12,440 nucleotides of DNA from Hyphomicrobiaceae bacterium (GCA_025359005.1 JANYHP010000665.1:1-12440); one strand, 5' to 3'; shown: positions 1 through 6,445, counted from the stretch's first letter. Notes: a model not told the origin generated them from the sequence alone. Made by a program: numbers and translations.

Positions 1-684
1 GGGCACGCGCGCCTGGCCACCGTGCGAATGGCCGGAGAGTTGCAGAATGACGCGCTCGTCATGCGCAACCGTGTCGGCAAAATCGGGTTCGTGCACCAGA
101 GAGACGACCGCGGCATTGCTCGGGATGCCACGCAGGGCGGCGGTCAGATCGTGTTTGTCACACCACACATCATCCACGCCGGCGAGGTAGAGCGTGCCGC
201 CGTCGCGGTGTATCGGAATGTTCATGTTGCTCAGCACGTTGATGTTGGCGCGCGTCAAACTGCGCGTCACGAGCGGGCCGTTCTCCCACCAGTCGTGATT
301 GCCGAGCACCGCGTGCGTGCCAAGCGGCGCGTTGAGCTGTGCCAGCACCTCCGCCCAGGCACGCGCCGGGATCGCGTGCCCCCATTTGCGAATGGCATGC
401 CCGGCTGCGTAGTCGCCGAGCAGAAGCACGATATCGGGCTTGAGCGCGTTGGCCGTGTCGACGATGGAGCGCAGCCGCTTGAGGCCCATCCACGGCTCCA
501 GCACATGCGTGTCGGCGATCACTGCGATATGCAGCCGGTGGCCCTTCTGCCAGCCGGGTGGCGTGAGGCCATAGCGCGTGACGCGCGTGAACGGCGCTTC
601 CACGCCGAGGCCATAGGCGGCCGTCGTCAGACCGCTGGCCACTATGGCGGTCAAGCCTTTGATCGCACCGCGGCGGGTGATCAT
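1..684 (-). CDS. Metallophosphoesterase, YkuE/YaeI-like, Tat-type signal; C-terminus cut by window edge
   Basis: Partial gene: 228 codons are open from the ATG to the left edge, so the C-terminus is missing. The calcineurin-like phosphoesterase metal ligands appear in order: D58-x-H60 (IADTH), G90-D91, G128-N-H-D131, H198 (LVHEPD) and G218-H-S-H221. This is the pattern of membrane-associated phosphoesterases such as YkuE and YaeI, which use two metal ions and in some members act on UDP-2,3-diacylglucosamine or similar lipid-linked pyrophosphates. The substrate here is unknown. The N-terminus reads MITRRGAIKG followed by a hydrophobic stretch to about residue 27, which resembles a twin-arginine export signal (T-R-R-x-x-I-K), so the enzyme probably acts on the outer face of the inner membrane. 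AGGA lies about 9 nt before the ATG. It sits 51 bp downstream of ruvB on the same strand and may share its transcript. Family assignment is firm; the exact role is inference. Confidence 0.88.
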   Translation of the reverse strand, partial: MITRRGAIKGLTAIVASGLTTAAYGLGVEAPFTRVTRYGLTPPGWQKGHRLHIAVIADTHVLEPWMGLKRLRSIVDTANALKPDIVLLLGDYAAGHAIRKWGHAIPARAWAEVLAQLNAPLGTHAVLGNHDWWENGPLVTRSLTRANINVLSNMNIPIHRDGGTLYLAGVDDVWCDKHDLTAALRGIPSNAAVVSLVHEPDFADTVAHDERVILQLSGHSHGGQARVP

Positions 685-735
685 TCTGCAAGTCCTATAA
701 GGTTCAGGTCGCACAAGCGGGATACGCGCGGAATG

Positions 736-1785
736 TTACCGTCCCGCCTCGCCGTCGGTATCGAACAGACTCCCTTGCGGCGTCGAGAGGCGGGATGGCG
801 TACCCAGCCCCATATGGCGATAAGCTCGAGCAGTCAGAATACGCCCTCTTGGTGTCCGCCCGATGAATCCCTGCTGCAAAAGATAGGGCTCGACGATCTC
901 TTCCAGAGCGTCGCGGGGCTCGGAAAGCGCCGCCGAGATTGTCTCAATGCCGACCGGCCCGCCGTCGTACCCCTTTGCAATACACATGATATAGCGATGA
1001 TCCAACGCATCGAGCCCCTCGCTGTCGACCTCCAGCATTTTAAGGGCCTTGTCGGCGACCGCTGCATCGATGGTTGCAGCGCCCGCCACTGCGGCGAAAT
1101 CGCGCACGCGCCTGAGCAACCGCCCCGCGATGCGCGGCGTGCCACGGCTGCGGCGGGCGATCTCCATGGCGCCCTCCTTGACGATCGGCACGCCAAGCAC
1201 GCGCGCGCCCCGTGAGACAATCAGCTCAAGTTCAGCGTGCGTATAAAAATTGAGCCGGATCGGGATGCCGAAGCGATCACGCAGCGGATTTGTCAACAGC
1301 CCGGCGCGGGTCGTGGCGCCGACCAGCGTAAACTTGGCCAAGTCGATCCGTACCGAACGCGCAGCCGGCCCTTCGCCGATGATGAGATCGAGTTGGAAAT
1401 CCTCCATGGCCGGATAGAGAATTTCCTCGATGGCCGGGTTGAGGCGGTGGATCTCGTCGATGAACAGGACGTCGCGCTCTTCGAGGTTGGTGAGCAAGGC
1501 CGCGAGATCGCCGGCCTTGGCGATGACGGGACCGGACGTGGCGCGGAAGCCGACGCCCATTTCCTTGGCCATGATCTGCGCAAGTGTCGTCTTGCCGAGA
1601 CCAGGCGGCCCCGCGAACAGCACATGATCCAGCGCATCGCCACGGCCCTTGGCGGCCTGGATGAAGATCTTGAGATTGGCGCGCGCCTGTTCCTGACCGG
1701 TGAAATCGTCAAGCGTCTGCGGCCGGATCGTCGCCTCGAAGGCGTCCGCCTCTTTCTTGGCGCCGGTGACTAGGCGATCGGTCAT
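736..1785 (-). CDS. ruvB: Holliday junction branch migration ATPase RuvB
   Basis: RuvB is the hexameric AAA+ motor that, with RuvA, drives branch migration of Holliday junctions during recombination and repair in the cytoplasm. The 349-residue product has the full family length. Visible motifs are Walker A GPPGLGKT (59-66), Walker B FIDEIH (D110, E111), sensor 1 ATTR (157-160), the PLRDRFG segment (168-173) with the trans-acting arginine finger, sensor 2 GTPRIAGR (215-222) and the C-terminal winged-helix segment GRTPRGR (309-315). Nothing looks broken. The ATG at 1785 has only a weak ribosome binding site, but homologues begin at about the same point. The context is unusual: many alphaproteobacteria have ruvC and ruvA immediately before ruvB, whereas here the upstream side holds an opposed relic frame and a small secreted peptide gene. 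The downstream neighbour is a metallophosphoesterase rather than ybgC/tol genes. Identification is essentially certain. Confidence 0.98.
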   Translation of the reverse strand: MTDRLVTGAKKEADAFEATIRPQTLDDFTGQEQARANLKIFIQAAKGRGDALDHVLFAGPPGLGKTTLAQIMAKEMGVGFRATSGPVIAKAGDLAALLTNLEERDVLFIDEIHRLNPAIEEILYPAMEDFQLDLIIGEGPAARSVRIDLAKFTLVGATTRAGLLTNPLRDRFGIPIRLNFYTHAELELIVSRGARVLGVPIVKEGAMEIARRSRGTPRIAGRLLRRVRDFAAVAGAATIDAAVADKALKMLEVDSEGLDALDHRYIMCIAKGYDGGPVGIETISAALSEPRDALEEIVEPYLLQQGFIGRTPRGRILTARAYRHMGLGTPSRLSTPQGSLFDTDGEAGR

Positions 1786-1808
1786 GCTTTGTTCGTGGCG
1801 GTATTCGC

Positions 1809-2078
1809 ATGCCTAGTCAAGATCGCGTCGGACACTCGTCTGACCGGCGCGGCTGCGTGACCAGGTTCGGTGACGTCACGGTGACGGGGACTTATCGCTT
1901 CTACGATGATCCACGCACCGGCACGGACGCGGCGTTGATCCTCGGCGTCAAAGCGCCCACCGGCGGACCAACGCGCTCGACGCGATGGGGGCTGTTTGAA
2001 AAGGCCGGCGCCGTCGAGATCGAAATCTACGTGGAGGACGCGACCAAAGTTGCGCCCACGACAGCGCCGAACACCTGA
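1809..2078 (+). pseudogene. Probable relic: outer-membrane-transporter-like segment joined to a copper-chaperone-like tail
   Basis: An 89-codon frame divergent from ruvB. Its middle part (FGDVTVTGTYRFYDDP, then TGTDAALILGVKAPTG, about residues 20-52) looks to me like an internal beta-strand stretch of the outer-membrane transporter family related to MetA/phenol-degradation porins. Those proteins are about 300 residues long, so only a fraction is present. After LFE the match stops. The tail (LFEKAGAVEIEIYVEDATKV) instead resembles the last strands of PCu(A)C periplasmic copper chaperones. Residues 1-19 match nothing I know, there is no signal peptide, and the ribosome binding site is poor. I infer a decayed junction of two formerly adjacent metal-handling genes created by deletion. 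The family resemblances are from memory, not from a search. It could instead be a real but unknown small protein. Confidence 0.42.
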
Positions 2079-2105
2079 AATCAGAAAGGAACCAAATTCA
2101 TACGC

Positions 2106-2267
2106 ATGCTCTTTGCAGCTCTCTTCATTCTCTGCGCCAGCCCAACCCTGGCCGTACCAGCGGTCGCTCGTACCCCGTCGGCGTTCGGGCATGGCGACGA
2201 GCCGCACCCGAAATGCAAGAAGGGCTACGTCGTCACCGACGACCACACATGCGTCAAGGCACCCTGA
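2106..2267 (+). CDS. Small secreted peptide with a CKKGY...C tail, 53 residues
   Basis: A short gene, 27 bp after the relic frame. The product begins MLFAALFILCASPTLAVPAVA, a clear signal peptide with a likely cleavage after ALA-type residues near 15-21 (positions approximate). A mature part of about 30 residues follows, rich in His, Asp and Lys and ending with two cysteines in a CKKGYVVTDDHTCVKAP arrangement (C37 and C49). Small exported proteins with this type of paired-Cys tail are common in alphaproteobacteria; their function is not established as far as I know. The Cys pair could form a disulfide or bind metal. A good AAAGGA lies at 2086-2091 but is about 14 nt from the ATG, so an upstream in-frame non-ATG start is possible. 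A strong hairpin follows 23 bp after the stop. I do not recognise a named family. Confidence 0.6.
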   Translation: MLFAALFILCASPTLAVPAVARTPSAFGHGDEPHPKCKKGYVVTDDHTCVKAP

Positions 2268-2290
2268 GCGATCACCGACAGTCCCGACAT

Positions 2291-2326
2291 GACGGCGCGC
2301 CGGATCCATCGATCCGGCGCGTTGTC
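2291..2326 (+). terminator. Strong hairpin, probable terminator of the small secreted peptide gene
   Basis: Arms GACGGCGCGCCGGATC (2291-2306) and GATCCGGCGCGTTGTC (2311-2326) pair over 16 positions, including two G-U wobbles in RNA, around a CATC loop. The arm is followed by GTTTCC, so the U-run is poor and strict intrinsic termination is not assured. The hairpin lies 23 bp after the stop of the 53-residue gene and before the GNAT gene's own promoter-like repeat. Confidence 0.6.
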
Positions 2327-2342
2327 GTTTCCGCAGATGTCG

Positions 2343-2389
2343 CTTGACCGCTCCTGCCTCTTGACCGCTCCGCTGGCGTCCGCATGATT
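2343..2389 (+). promoter_or_regulatory. 12-bp direct repeat overlapping a candidate promoter for the GNAT gene
   Basis: CTTGACCGCTCC occurs perfectly at 2343-2354 and again at 2360-2371, 17 bp apart, or roughly one and a half helical turns. The second copy contains TTGACC (2361-2366), which could serve as a -35 element with a weak -10 (ATGATT, 2384-2389) at 17-bp spacing. Transcription would then begin near 2396, favouring the downstream ATG of the GNAT gene. The repeat could be a tandem operator; this is inference from spacing only. Confidence 0.35.
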
Positions 2390-2427
2390 ATTCCATGCAC
2401 CGCCTTTGTTCCCCAGGCCTCCCATCA

Positions 2428-2925
2428 ATGCCGATCGCTGTCCGTCCCTACGATGATGCGCGTGATCGGGCGGGGATGATCGCGCTCTATCGCGCCGCAT
2501 GGCATGCGAACTACGACGCGACCGACGGACACGACACGATCGAGACGCTGATTGGGACACTGCTGCACGGCGCGGAGCCGCAAATGTTCGCCCTACCTGA
2601 GGGCGACATTGCTTTGGTAGCTGACGATGCGACGGGCGCCCTCGTCGGTGGGCTGCGCGGGCATCCGCGTGCCGGCATCCTGCACCTCTCCGGCATGTAT
2701 GTGGCGCCGACCGGCCTGCGCTTTGGCATTGGGCGGGCGTTGATTGCGGATCTCTTTTCACGCTTTCCGCCGGGCACCGTCGTGCGCGCCGATGTGCGGC
2801 CGGAGAGTGCGGCGGCGCTGGCGTTCTATGCACGCCTCGGCTTCGAACGCATCGGCCGCACCTGCACCAACGCCGGCGGCTACCACTGGGTCGACACGCT
2901 CGAACTGCAATGTGTCCTCAAGTAA
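2428..2925 (+). CDS. GNAT-family N-acetyltransferase
   Basis: A 165-residue cytoplasmic acetyl-CoA-dependent acetyltransferase of the GNAT fold; the acceptor is unknown. The acetyl-CoA loop is visible as LRFGIGRAL (97-105; the first position of the usual R/Q-x-x-G-x-G/A is Leu here). It follows the beta-4 strand HLSGMYVAP (86-94). Motif B is AALAFYARLGFERIGR (129-144), the classic C-terminal helix-strand. I chose the ATG at 2428 rather than the in-frame ATG at 2395. The extra 11 residues do not resemble the family N-terminus, whereas MPIAVRPYDD is typical, and the candidate promoter would start RNA near 2396. It is a single-gene unit flanked by hairpins on both sides, and converges on the histone-like gene. 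Family firm, substrate unknown. Confidence 0.9.
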   Translation: MPIAVRPYDDARDRAGMIALYRAAWHANYDATDGHDTIETLIGTLLHGAEPQMFALPEGDIALVADDATGALVGGLRGHPRAGILHLSGMYVAPTGLRFGIGRALIADLFSRFPPGTVVRADVRPESAAALAFYARLGFERIGRTCTNAGGYHWVDTLELQCVLK

Positions 2926-2948
2926 ACGACGCCCTACGCACAACGGCG

Positions 2949-2980
2949 AAGGCGAGGCCGCATGGTGCGGACCTCGCCTT
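2949..2980. terminator. Bidirectional hairpin between convergent genes
   Basis: Arms AAGGCGAGG-CCGCA (2949-2962) and TGCGG-A-CCTCGCCTT (2966-2980) pair for 14 bp with one bulged A around a TGG loop. It lies between the GNAT stop (2925) and the histone-like stop (3005), so it can serve both. It is followed by TTGTAATTC on the plus strand, a modest T tract. Confidence 0.7.
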
Positions 2981-3004
2981 GTAATTCAATCAAAGACACT
3001 CAGA

Positions 3005-3223
3005 TCAGGCGCGCTTCTTGGTCGGCTTGACGACGCGACGTGCCTTGGTCGCTTTCTTGGCGGGCGCCTTTTTGCCGGCCATCTTCTTGACGCGCGAACG
3101 CGCCGCGATCGTGTTGCCCTTGACGCGCGTTGTCTTCTTGCGCGGAGCGGCACGGCGCGCCTTCTTCTTTTTTGTTTCGACGTTGCGTGCCGAGCGGGCG
3201 CCGGCTGCCTTGGGTGCGGGCAT
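3005..3223 (-). CDS. Lysine/arginine-rich histone H1-tail-like protein
   Basis: A 72-residue, extremely basic protein with 18 Lys and 11 Arg (40 percent of residues) and only one acidic residue. It contains KKAPAKKATKA-type segments (51-61), which resemble the C-terminal tail of histone H1 and the lysine-rich tails of some bacterial HU and Hc1-like proteins. Such proteins bind DNA non-specifically and compact the nucleoid; that role is inferred from composition. No folded HU domain is present and the whole chain is probably disordered. Low-complexity basic frames can be spurious, but here a strong Shine-Dalgarno AAGGAG sits 7 nt before the ATG and a terminator hairpin follows, so I regard it as real. 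It could also be a basic ribosome-associated peptide. The P450 gene ends 190 bp upstream. Confidence 0.8.
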   Translation of the reverse strand: MPAPKAAGARSARNVETKKKKARRAAPRKKTTRVKGNTIAARSRVKKMAGKKAPAKKATKARRVVKPTKKRA

Positions 3224-3230
3224 GTGATCA

Positions 3231-3236
3231 CTCCTT
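3231..3236 (-). promoter_or_regulatory. Strong ribosome binding site of the histone-like gene
   Basis: AAGGAG on the minus strand, 7 nt before the ATG at 3223. This near-consensus site is the main reason for accepting the low-complexity frame as a gene. Confidence 0.8.
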
Positions 3237-3388
3237 CGTTTTCACTGTGACTGGCGCGGTGTTAGGAAATTTTTCCTTGACGCACAAGCAAAAGTTGCCT
3301 GCGCATTTGGTCGCGCACGTGCAGCGCTCGCGTCGCACGGTGTGCCGAAACGGGACGATGGTGTGCGCGATGCGATTCACTGAATGCA

Positions 3389-3415
3389 AGTTACGCCCAT
3401 ATTACAAGCGTAACT
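3389..3415 (-). terminator. Small inverted repeat at the end of the P450 gene
   Basis: AGTTACGC (3389-3396) and GCGTAACT (3408-3415) form a perfect 8-bp inverted repeat with an 11-nt loop. The arm overlaps the P450 stop codon (3414-3416). There is no T tract after it, so it is either a weak terminator or a chance palindrome. The rest of the gap to 3223 holds only the leader of the histone-like gene. Confidence 0.3.
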
Positions 3416-4781
3416 AGCGCTTTGAAACGAGGAGCGGCATGCCGCCGCGCGGACGCAAGGTGATGCGACTTACCGGCTCTGGGTTATGCACACTGTCCCA
3501 ATGGAAGAGCGCGCCGCGCACAAATGTCGCCAGCAGCAGCGTCGCTTCGATCATCGCGAACGACATGCCGATGCAGATGCGTGGGCCCGCACCGAACGGC
3601 ATGAACTGCGCGCGCGCATACGTTGCCTCGCGCTCAGGCGCAAAGCGCGCGGGATCGAACACGTCGGGTGTATCCCACAGCGCGCGATGCCGGTGCACGG
3701 CATAGATCGGGATGATGATCATCGTGCCGGCGGCGATCGTGCGATCATCCAGCGTTATCGGGGCCTTCGCGATGCGGGTGATGACGGGTGCCGGTGGATA
3801 GAGACGCATCGCCTCCTTCACGACTTGCTGCGTTATCTTCAGGTCTACGACGTGCGCGGCGGTGAGCCTGTCTGCGCCGGCAACACGACGCACTTCGTCG
3901 ACAATGCGATCCTGCCATTCGGGCGCGCGGGCGAGCAGATAGAGCGCCCAAGTCAACGCCTTCGCGGTGGTCTCGTGCCCGGCCGCCAGAAAGGTCAAAA
4001 GATTGTCGATGATCTGCGCATCCGACATCGGTGCACCGGTTTCTGGATCACGCGCCCGGATCATGCGCGCGGTGATGTCATCGCCGGTCGCGCCGACGGC
4101 GCGGCGACGCACAAGAAGGGCTGCGACGGCACCGCGCATGCGTTCGGCAGAGCGGGCGATCACCGCCTTGCCGGGATGCCACATCCAACGCGGCAGATTG
4201 AGGATTGCGGCAGCCAATTCCCAGGTGATGGCGCCGAGGAATTCACCGCCGGCCGATTGGATCATGGCAAACTCGCCATCGACGCCGCCTGCGAACATGG
4301 TGCGCGAAATGATCTTGAACGTCGTCTCGTCCATGTCGCGATCGACGGGGCGCCGCTGAGGCCACGGCACGGCACGCCATTCCGCCACCTGGTCCTCGGC
4401 GGCGGCGACCATGATCGGCGCGAGCGCCAGGATATCGGCGTGGCGGAAAAGCGGCGCCGCCGTGCGCCGCTGCCAGCGCCACGCAGCGCCGTCGGAGGTG
4501 AGAATGCCGTCGCCGAGGGCGGGCCCCAGCGCGCGGCGCTCGATTGCCGACTTGGCAACATGAGTCGTATCCGTCAGCAGAACTTTTTCGATCAAATCAG
4601 GTGCGGCGATCCAGACAGTGCGGCGCGCACCTTCGCGCAGCACGAACCGGTCGGTGTAGATCTGGGCTGGCAAGGCGCGCAGCGGATTGCGGATAAATCG
4701 CGGAATGAACCGCCAGAGCGGCAGCACGCTGTCGGCCGGCTCCGCATGCGGGGGCACGAGAAACTGGGTCGATGTCGACAT
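3414..4781 (-). CDS. Cytochrome P450 monooxygenase
   Basis: A 455-residue soluble bacterial P450: a haem-thiolate enzyme that inserts one oxygen atom into a substrate using electrons from separate redox partners. No ferredoxin or reductase gene is visible here. Signature elements are the C-helix WRWQR (101-105), the I-helix oxygen-activation motif AGHETT (267-272), the K-helix E323-x-x-R326, the FDPARF meander (375-380) and the haem loop PFGAGPRICIG (395-405) with C403 as thiolate ligand. There is no N-terminal membrane anchor. ATG at 4781 with AAGG about 8 nt upstream. The gene lies 68 bp downstream of the DedA gene on the same strand and may be read with it and the SDR gene. The substrate cannot be deduced; fatty acid, terpenoid or xenobiotic hydroxylation are all possible. 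Family certain. Confidence 0.96.
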   Translation of the reverse strand: MSTSTQFLVPPHAEPADSVLPLWRFIPRFIRNPLRALPAQIYTDRFVLREGARRTVWIAAPDLIEKVLLTDTTHVAKSAIERRALGPALGDGILTSDGAAWRWQRRTAAPLFRHADILALAPIMVAAAEDQVAEWRAVPWPQRRPVDRDMDETTFKIISRTMFAGGVDGEFAMIQSAGGEFLGAITWELAAAILNLPRWMWHPGKAVIARSAERMRGAVAALLVRRRAVGATGDDITARMIRARDPETGAPMSDAQIIDNLLTFLAAGHETTAKALTWALYLLARAPEWQDRIVDEVRRVAGADRLTAAHVVDLKITQQVVKEAMRLYPPAPVITRIAKAPITLDDRTIAAGTMIIIPIYAVHRHRALWDTPDVFDPARFAPEREATYARAQFMPFGAGPRICIGMSFAMIEATLLLATFVRGALFHWDSVHNPEPVSRITLRPRGGMPLLVSKR

Positions 4782-4849
4782 GGTTCGCCTTACGGAGATT
4801 GTGGCGGCGGCGGCGCGGGCACCTCATTCCAGCGGCACGCGGCCCGCAC

Positions 4850-5404
4850 TTATCGACGGCCGGCCGCGCTCAAGCCCCACGTAACGATCTGGCCGAGGTT
4901 GTCGCCCAAGACAAGCAAAGTGGCGGCCCATAGAAACGCACTCGACCAATTGGCGATCTGAAACGTGATGTGCGGCATGCGAACAGCGCCGGCGACGATG
5001 GGGATGGATGCCCGCAGCGGCCCGGTGAAGCGGCCGAGCACGACGGCCCATGCGCCCCAGCGCTGAAAGAAGCGCTCACCCTGCGGCAGCAGATCGGGAT
5101 AATTCCGAATAGGCCACATCTGCCGGATTTGCTGATGGTAGTGCTTCCCGAGCCAATAGGAGAACCAGTCGCCGAGCGCCGCGCCGACCGCTGCGGCACA
5201 CAGGATACTCCAGAAGTTCAAGGATCCAGTCGCACCGATCACCGTGCCGATGGCCACCAGGATTGTGAAAAATGGCAGCACAAGCGAGATGAATGCGAGA
5301 CTTTCGCCAAAAGCCAGCCCGCCGACGATCAGTGGCGCCCAGGCCTGCTGGGCGCGCGCAAATTGCACGATCGAATCGCCGACCGCCTTGAATTCGAGAT
5401 CCAT
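4850..5404 (-). CDS. DedA/SNARE-associated (VTT-domain) inner membrane protein
   Basis: A 184-residue polytopic membrane protein of the DedA superfamily, whose members include undecaprenyl-phosphate and phospholipid flippases and which support envelope integrity. The specific substrate is unknown here. Visible features are the N-terminal FGESLAFISLVLPF re-entrant segment (32-45, with E34), hydrophobic stretches about 37-57 and 64-78, GAALGDWFSYWLG (74-86), the conserved arginine motif GRFTGPLRASIPIVAG (124-139; R125, R131) and a C-terminal hydrophobic stretch about 150-177. I chose the ATG at 5404 because a GGGGGAG ribosome binding site lies 8 nt before it. A longer in-frame reading to 5476 adds a polar, non-family N-terminus. 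It lies between the SDR (82 bp) and P450 (68 bp) genes on one strand, probably co-transcribed. Confidence 0.92.
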   Translation of the reverse strand: MDLEFKAVGDSIVQFARAQQAWAPLIVGGLAFGESLAFISLVLPFFTILVAIGTVIGATGSLNFWSILCAAAVGAALGDWFSYWLGKHYHQQIRQMWPIRNYPDLLPQGERFFQRWGAWAVVLGRFTGPLRASIPIVAGAVRMPHITFQIANWSSAFLWAATLLVLGDNLGQIVTWGLSAAGRR

Positions 5405-5412
5405 TATCCGCT

Positions 5413-5419
5413 CTCCCCC
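5413..5419 (-). promoter_or_regulatory. Ribosome binding site fixing the DedA start
   Basis: GGGGGAG on the minus strand, with its GGAG core 8 nt before the ATG at 5404. It supports this start over upstream in-frame alternatives. Confidence 0.7.
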
Positions 5420-5486
5420 AGGATCGTCTCTCCGCGCTGTCTCGGCGACGCGCCCATTGCCCTTGCCGCGCGGCACGACGAGACCT

Positions 5487-6281
5487 TCAGGCCTTGTCCT
5501 TGGCGGCTGCGAGCGTGCGCTGCAGCTTGGCCATGCCGCCGATCCAGCGGTCGTAGTCGGCGGTCTTGGCCTTCATATAGGTCTCGACCTGGGCGTGCGG
5601 CAGAATACAGAAGCGCCCCGCCACGAGGCCGGCAAAAGCTGCGTCCGCGCACTGCTGCGGTGTGATAACGCCGTCCACGTGCTGGGCGCCGACGCCAGCC
5701 TCTCGCAGCAATGTGGTGTCGACCGCCTGCGGACACAAGATCGATACCCTGATGCCCTGGTCGCGGTGGGCGATGGCGATGTTTTCGGCAAAGCCAACGG
5801 CGGCGTGCTTGGTTGTTGCGTACACCGCGCTGCCGATCTGGTTGAGCAGGCCGGCCGCCGACACGGTATTGAGCATGGCGCCGCCGCCGCGTGCGATCAT
5901 GCGCGGCAGGAGGTGGCGCGCCGCATAAACGTGCGCCATGACGTTGACGGCCCAGGCGCGCTGCCAGACGTCATCGGGCGGGGACGCTGCGTTGCCAGGA
6001 TCGCTTTTTGAGCCGCCGATGCCGGCATTGGAACAAAACAGCGCAATGGGCCCTTCAGTCTTCTCGGTGTCTTCGATGAGGCGGGCGATGGCAGCGTCCG
6101 ACGCGACATCGCATTCGACGGCGCGGCCACCGATGGATTTGGCGACGGCCTGAGCACCCGCCAGGTTACGATCGGCGACCACAACGGCGGCGGCCCCGCG
6201 TGCGTGCGCGCCGCGCGCCAAGGCTTCGCCGATGCCTTCCGCGGCGCCGGTGACGACGACTATTCGACCTTTGACATTCAT
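5487..6281 (-). CDS. Short-chain dehydrogenase/reductase (SDR family)
   Basis: A 264-residue classical SDR, an NAD(P)-dependent oxidoreductase acting on an alcohol or carbonyl substrate that I cannot specify. The Rossmann nucleotide motif is TGAAEGIG (11-18). D37 after the second strand (VVVADR) suggests NAD(H) preference. The usual NNAG appears as SNAG (84-87). The catalytic tetrad is N113, S141 (NTVSAAG), Y154 and K158 (YATTK). The post-catalytic PG motif is P184-Q185, a small deviation. The C-terminal region from about 200 resembles substrate-binding lids. ATG at 6281; GGAG lies about 11 nt upstream. It is the first gene of the SDR-DedA-P450 run and is divergent from coaBC across 211 bp. 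Partnership with the P450 (hydroxylation, then oxidation) is plausible but only inferred from position. Confidence 0.94.
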   Translation of the reverse strand: MNVKGRIVVVTGAAEGIGEALARGAHARGAAAVVVADRNLAGAQAVAKSIGGRAVECDVASDAAIARLIEDTEKTEGPIALFCSNAGIGGSKSDPGNAASPPDDVWQRAWAVNVMAHVYAARHLLPRMIARGGGAMLNTVSAAGLLNQIGSAVYATTKHAAVGFAENIAIAHRDQGIRVSILCPQAVDTTLLREAGVGAQHVDGVITPQQCADAAFAGLVAGRFCILPHAQVETYMKAKTADYDRWIGGMAKLQRTLAAAKDKA

Positions 6282-6328
6282 GGGATGAAGGCTCCGTGCG
6301 GAAAGCTGGGATGGGTTGGATCAAGTAT

Positions 6329-6392
6329 GGCGTTAACACGCGTCCAGGGCCACCCCAATCCGTCACCCTAATCCGTCATCGCGGGCGTTAAC
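6329..6392. promoter_or_regulatory. Nested direct repeats in the SDR/coaBC divergent promoter region
   Basis: GGCGTTAAC occurs at 6329-6337 and 6384-6392, each containing the palindrome GTTAAC. Between them AATCCGTCA occurs at 6357-6365 and 6370-6378, 13 bp apart. This nested pattern sits in the intergenic region shared by the SDR and coaBC genes and could be a regulator-binding region. The TTAA pairs are too far apart for a standard CtrA site (TTAA-N7-TTAA). Confidence 0.35.
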
Positions 6393-6445
6393 CCTGCATC
6401 CCCCTTGCCAAGGTGCGCGAGCAAGGCGGGCACATGCTGCTGTGT

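Noticed and set aside
170..691. A 173-codon minus-strand frame starting with TTG
   Set aside because: Same strand as the metallophosphoesterase but another frame. It is very rich in Arg, Ala and His, while the frame starting at 684 carries all metal-binding motifs.
22..1215. A 397-codon open frame on the plus strand
   Set aside because: Antisense to the metallophosphoesterase and the end of ruvB, both with full motif sets. It is Arg/His-rich without domain character.
2395..2427. Eleven-residue N-terminal extension of the GNAT protein
   Set aside because: No ribosome binding site and no family similarity; the candidate promoter would start RNA at about this point.
3486..4961. A 491-codon open frame on the plus strand
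   Set aside because: It lies antisense to the P450 gene, whose motifs are complete. It has no recognisable domain and arises from the high GC third-position bias on the opposite strand.
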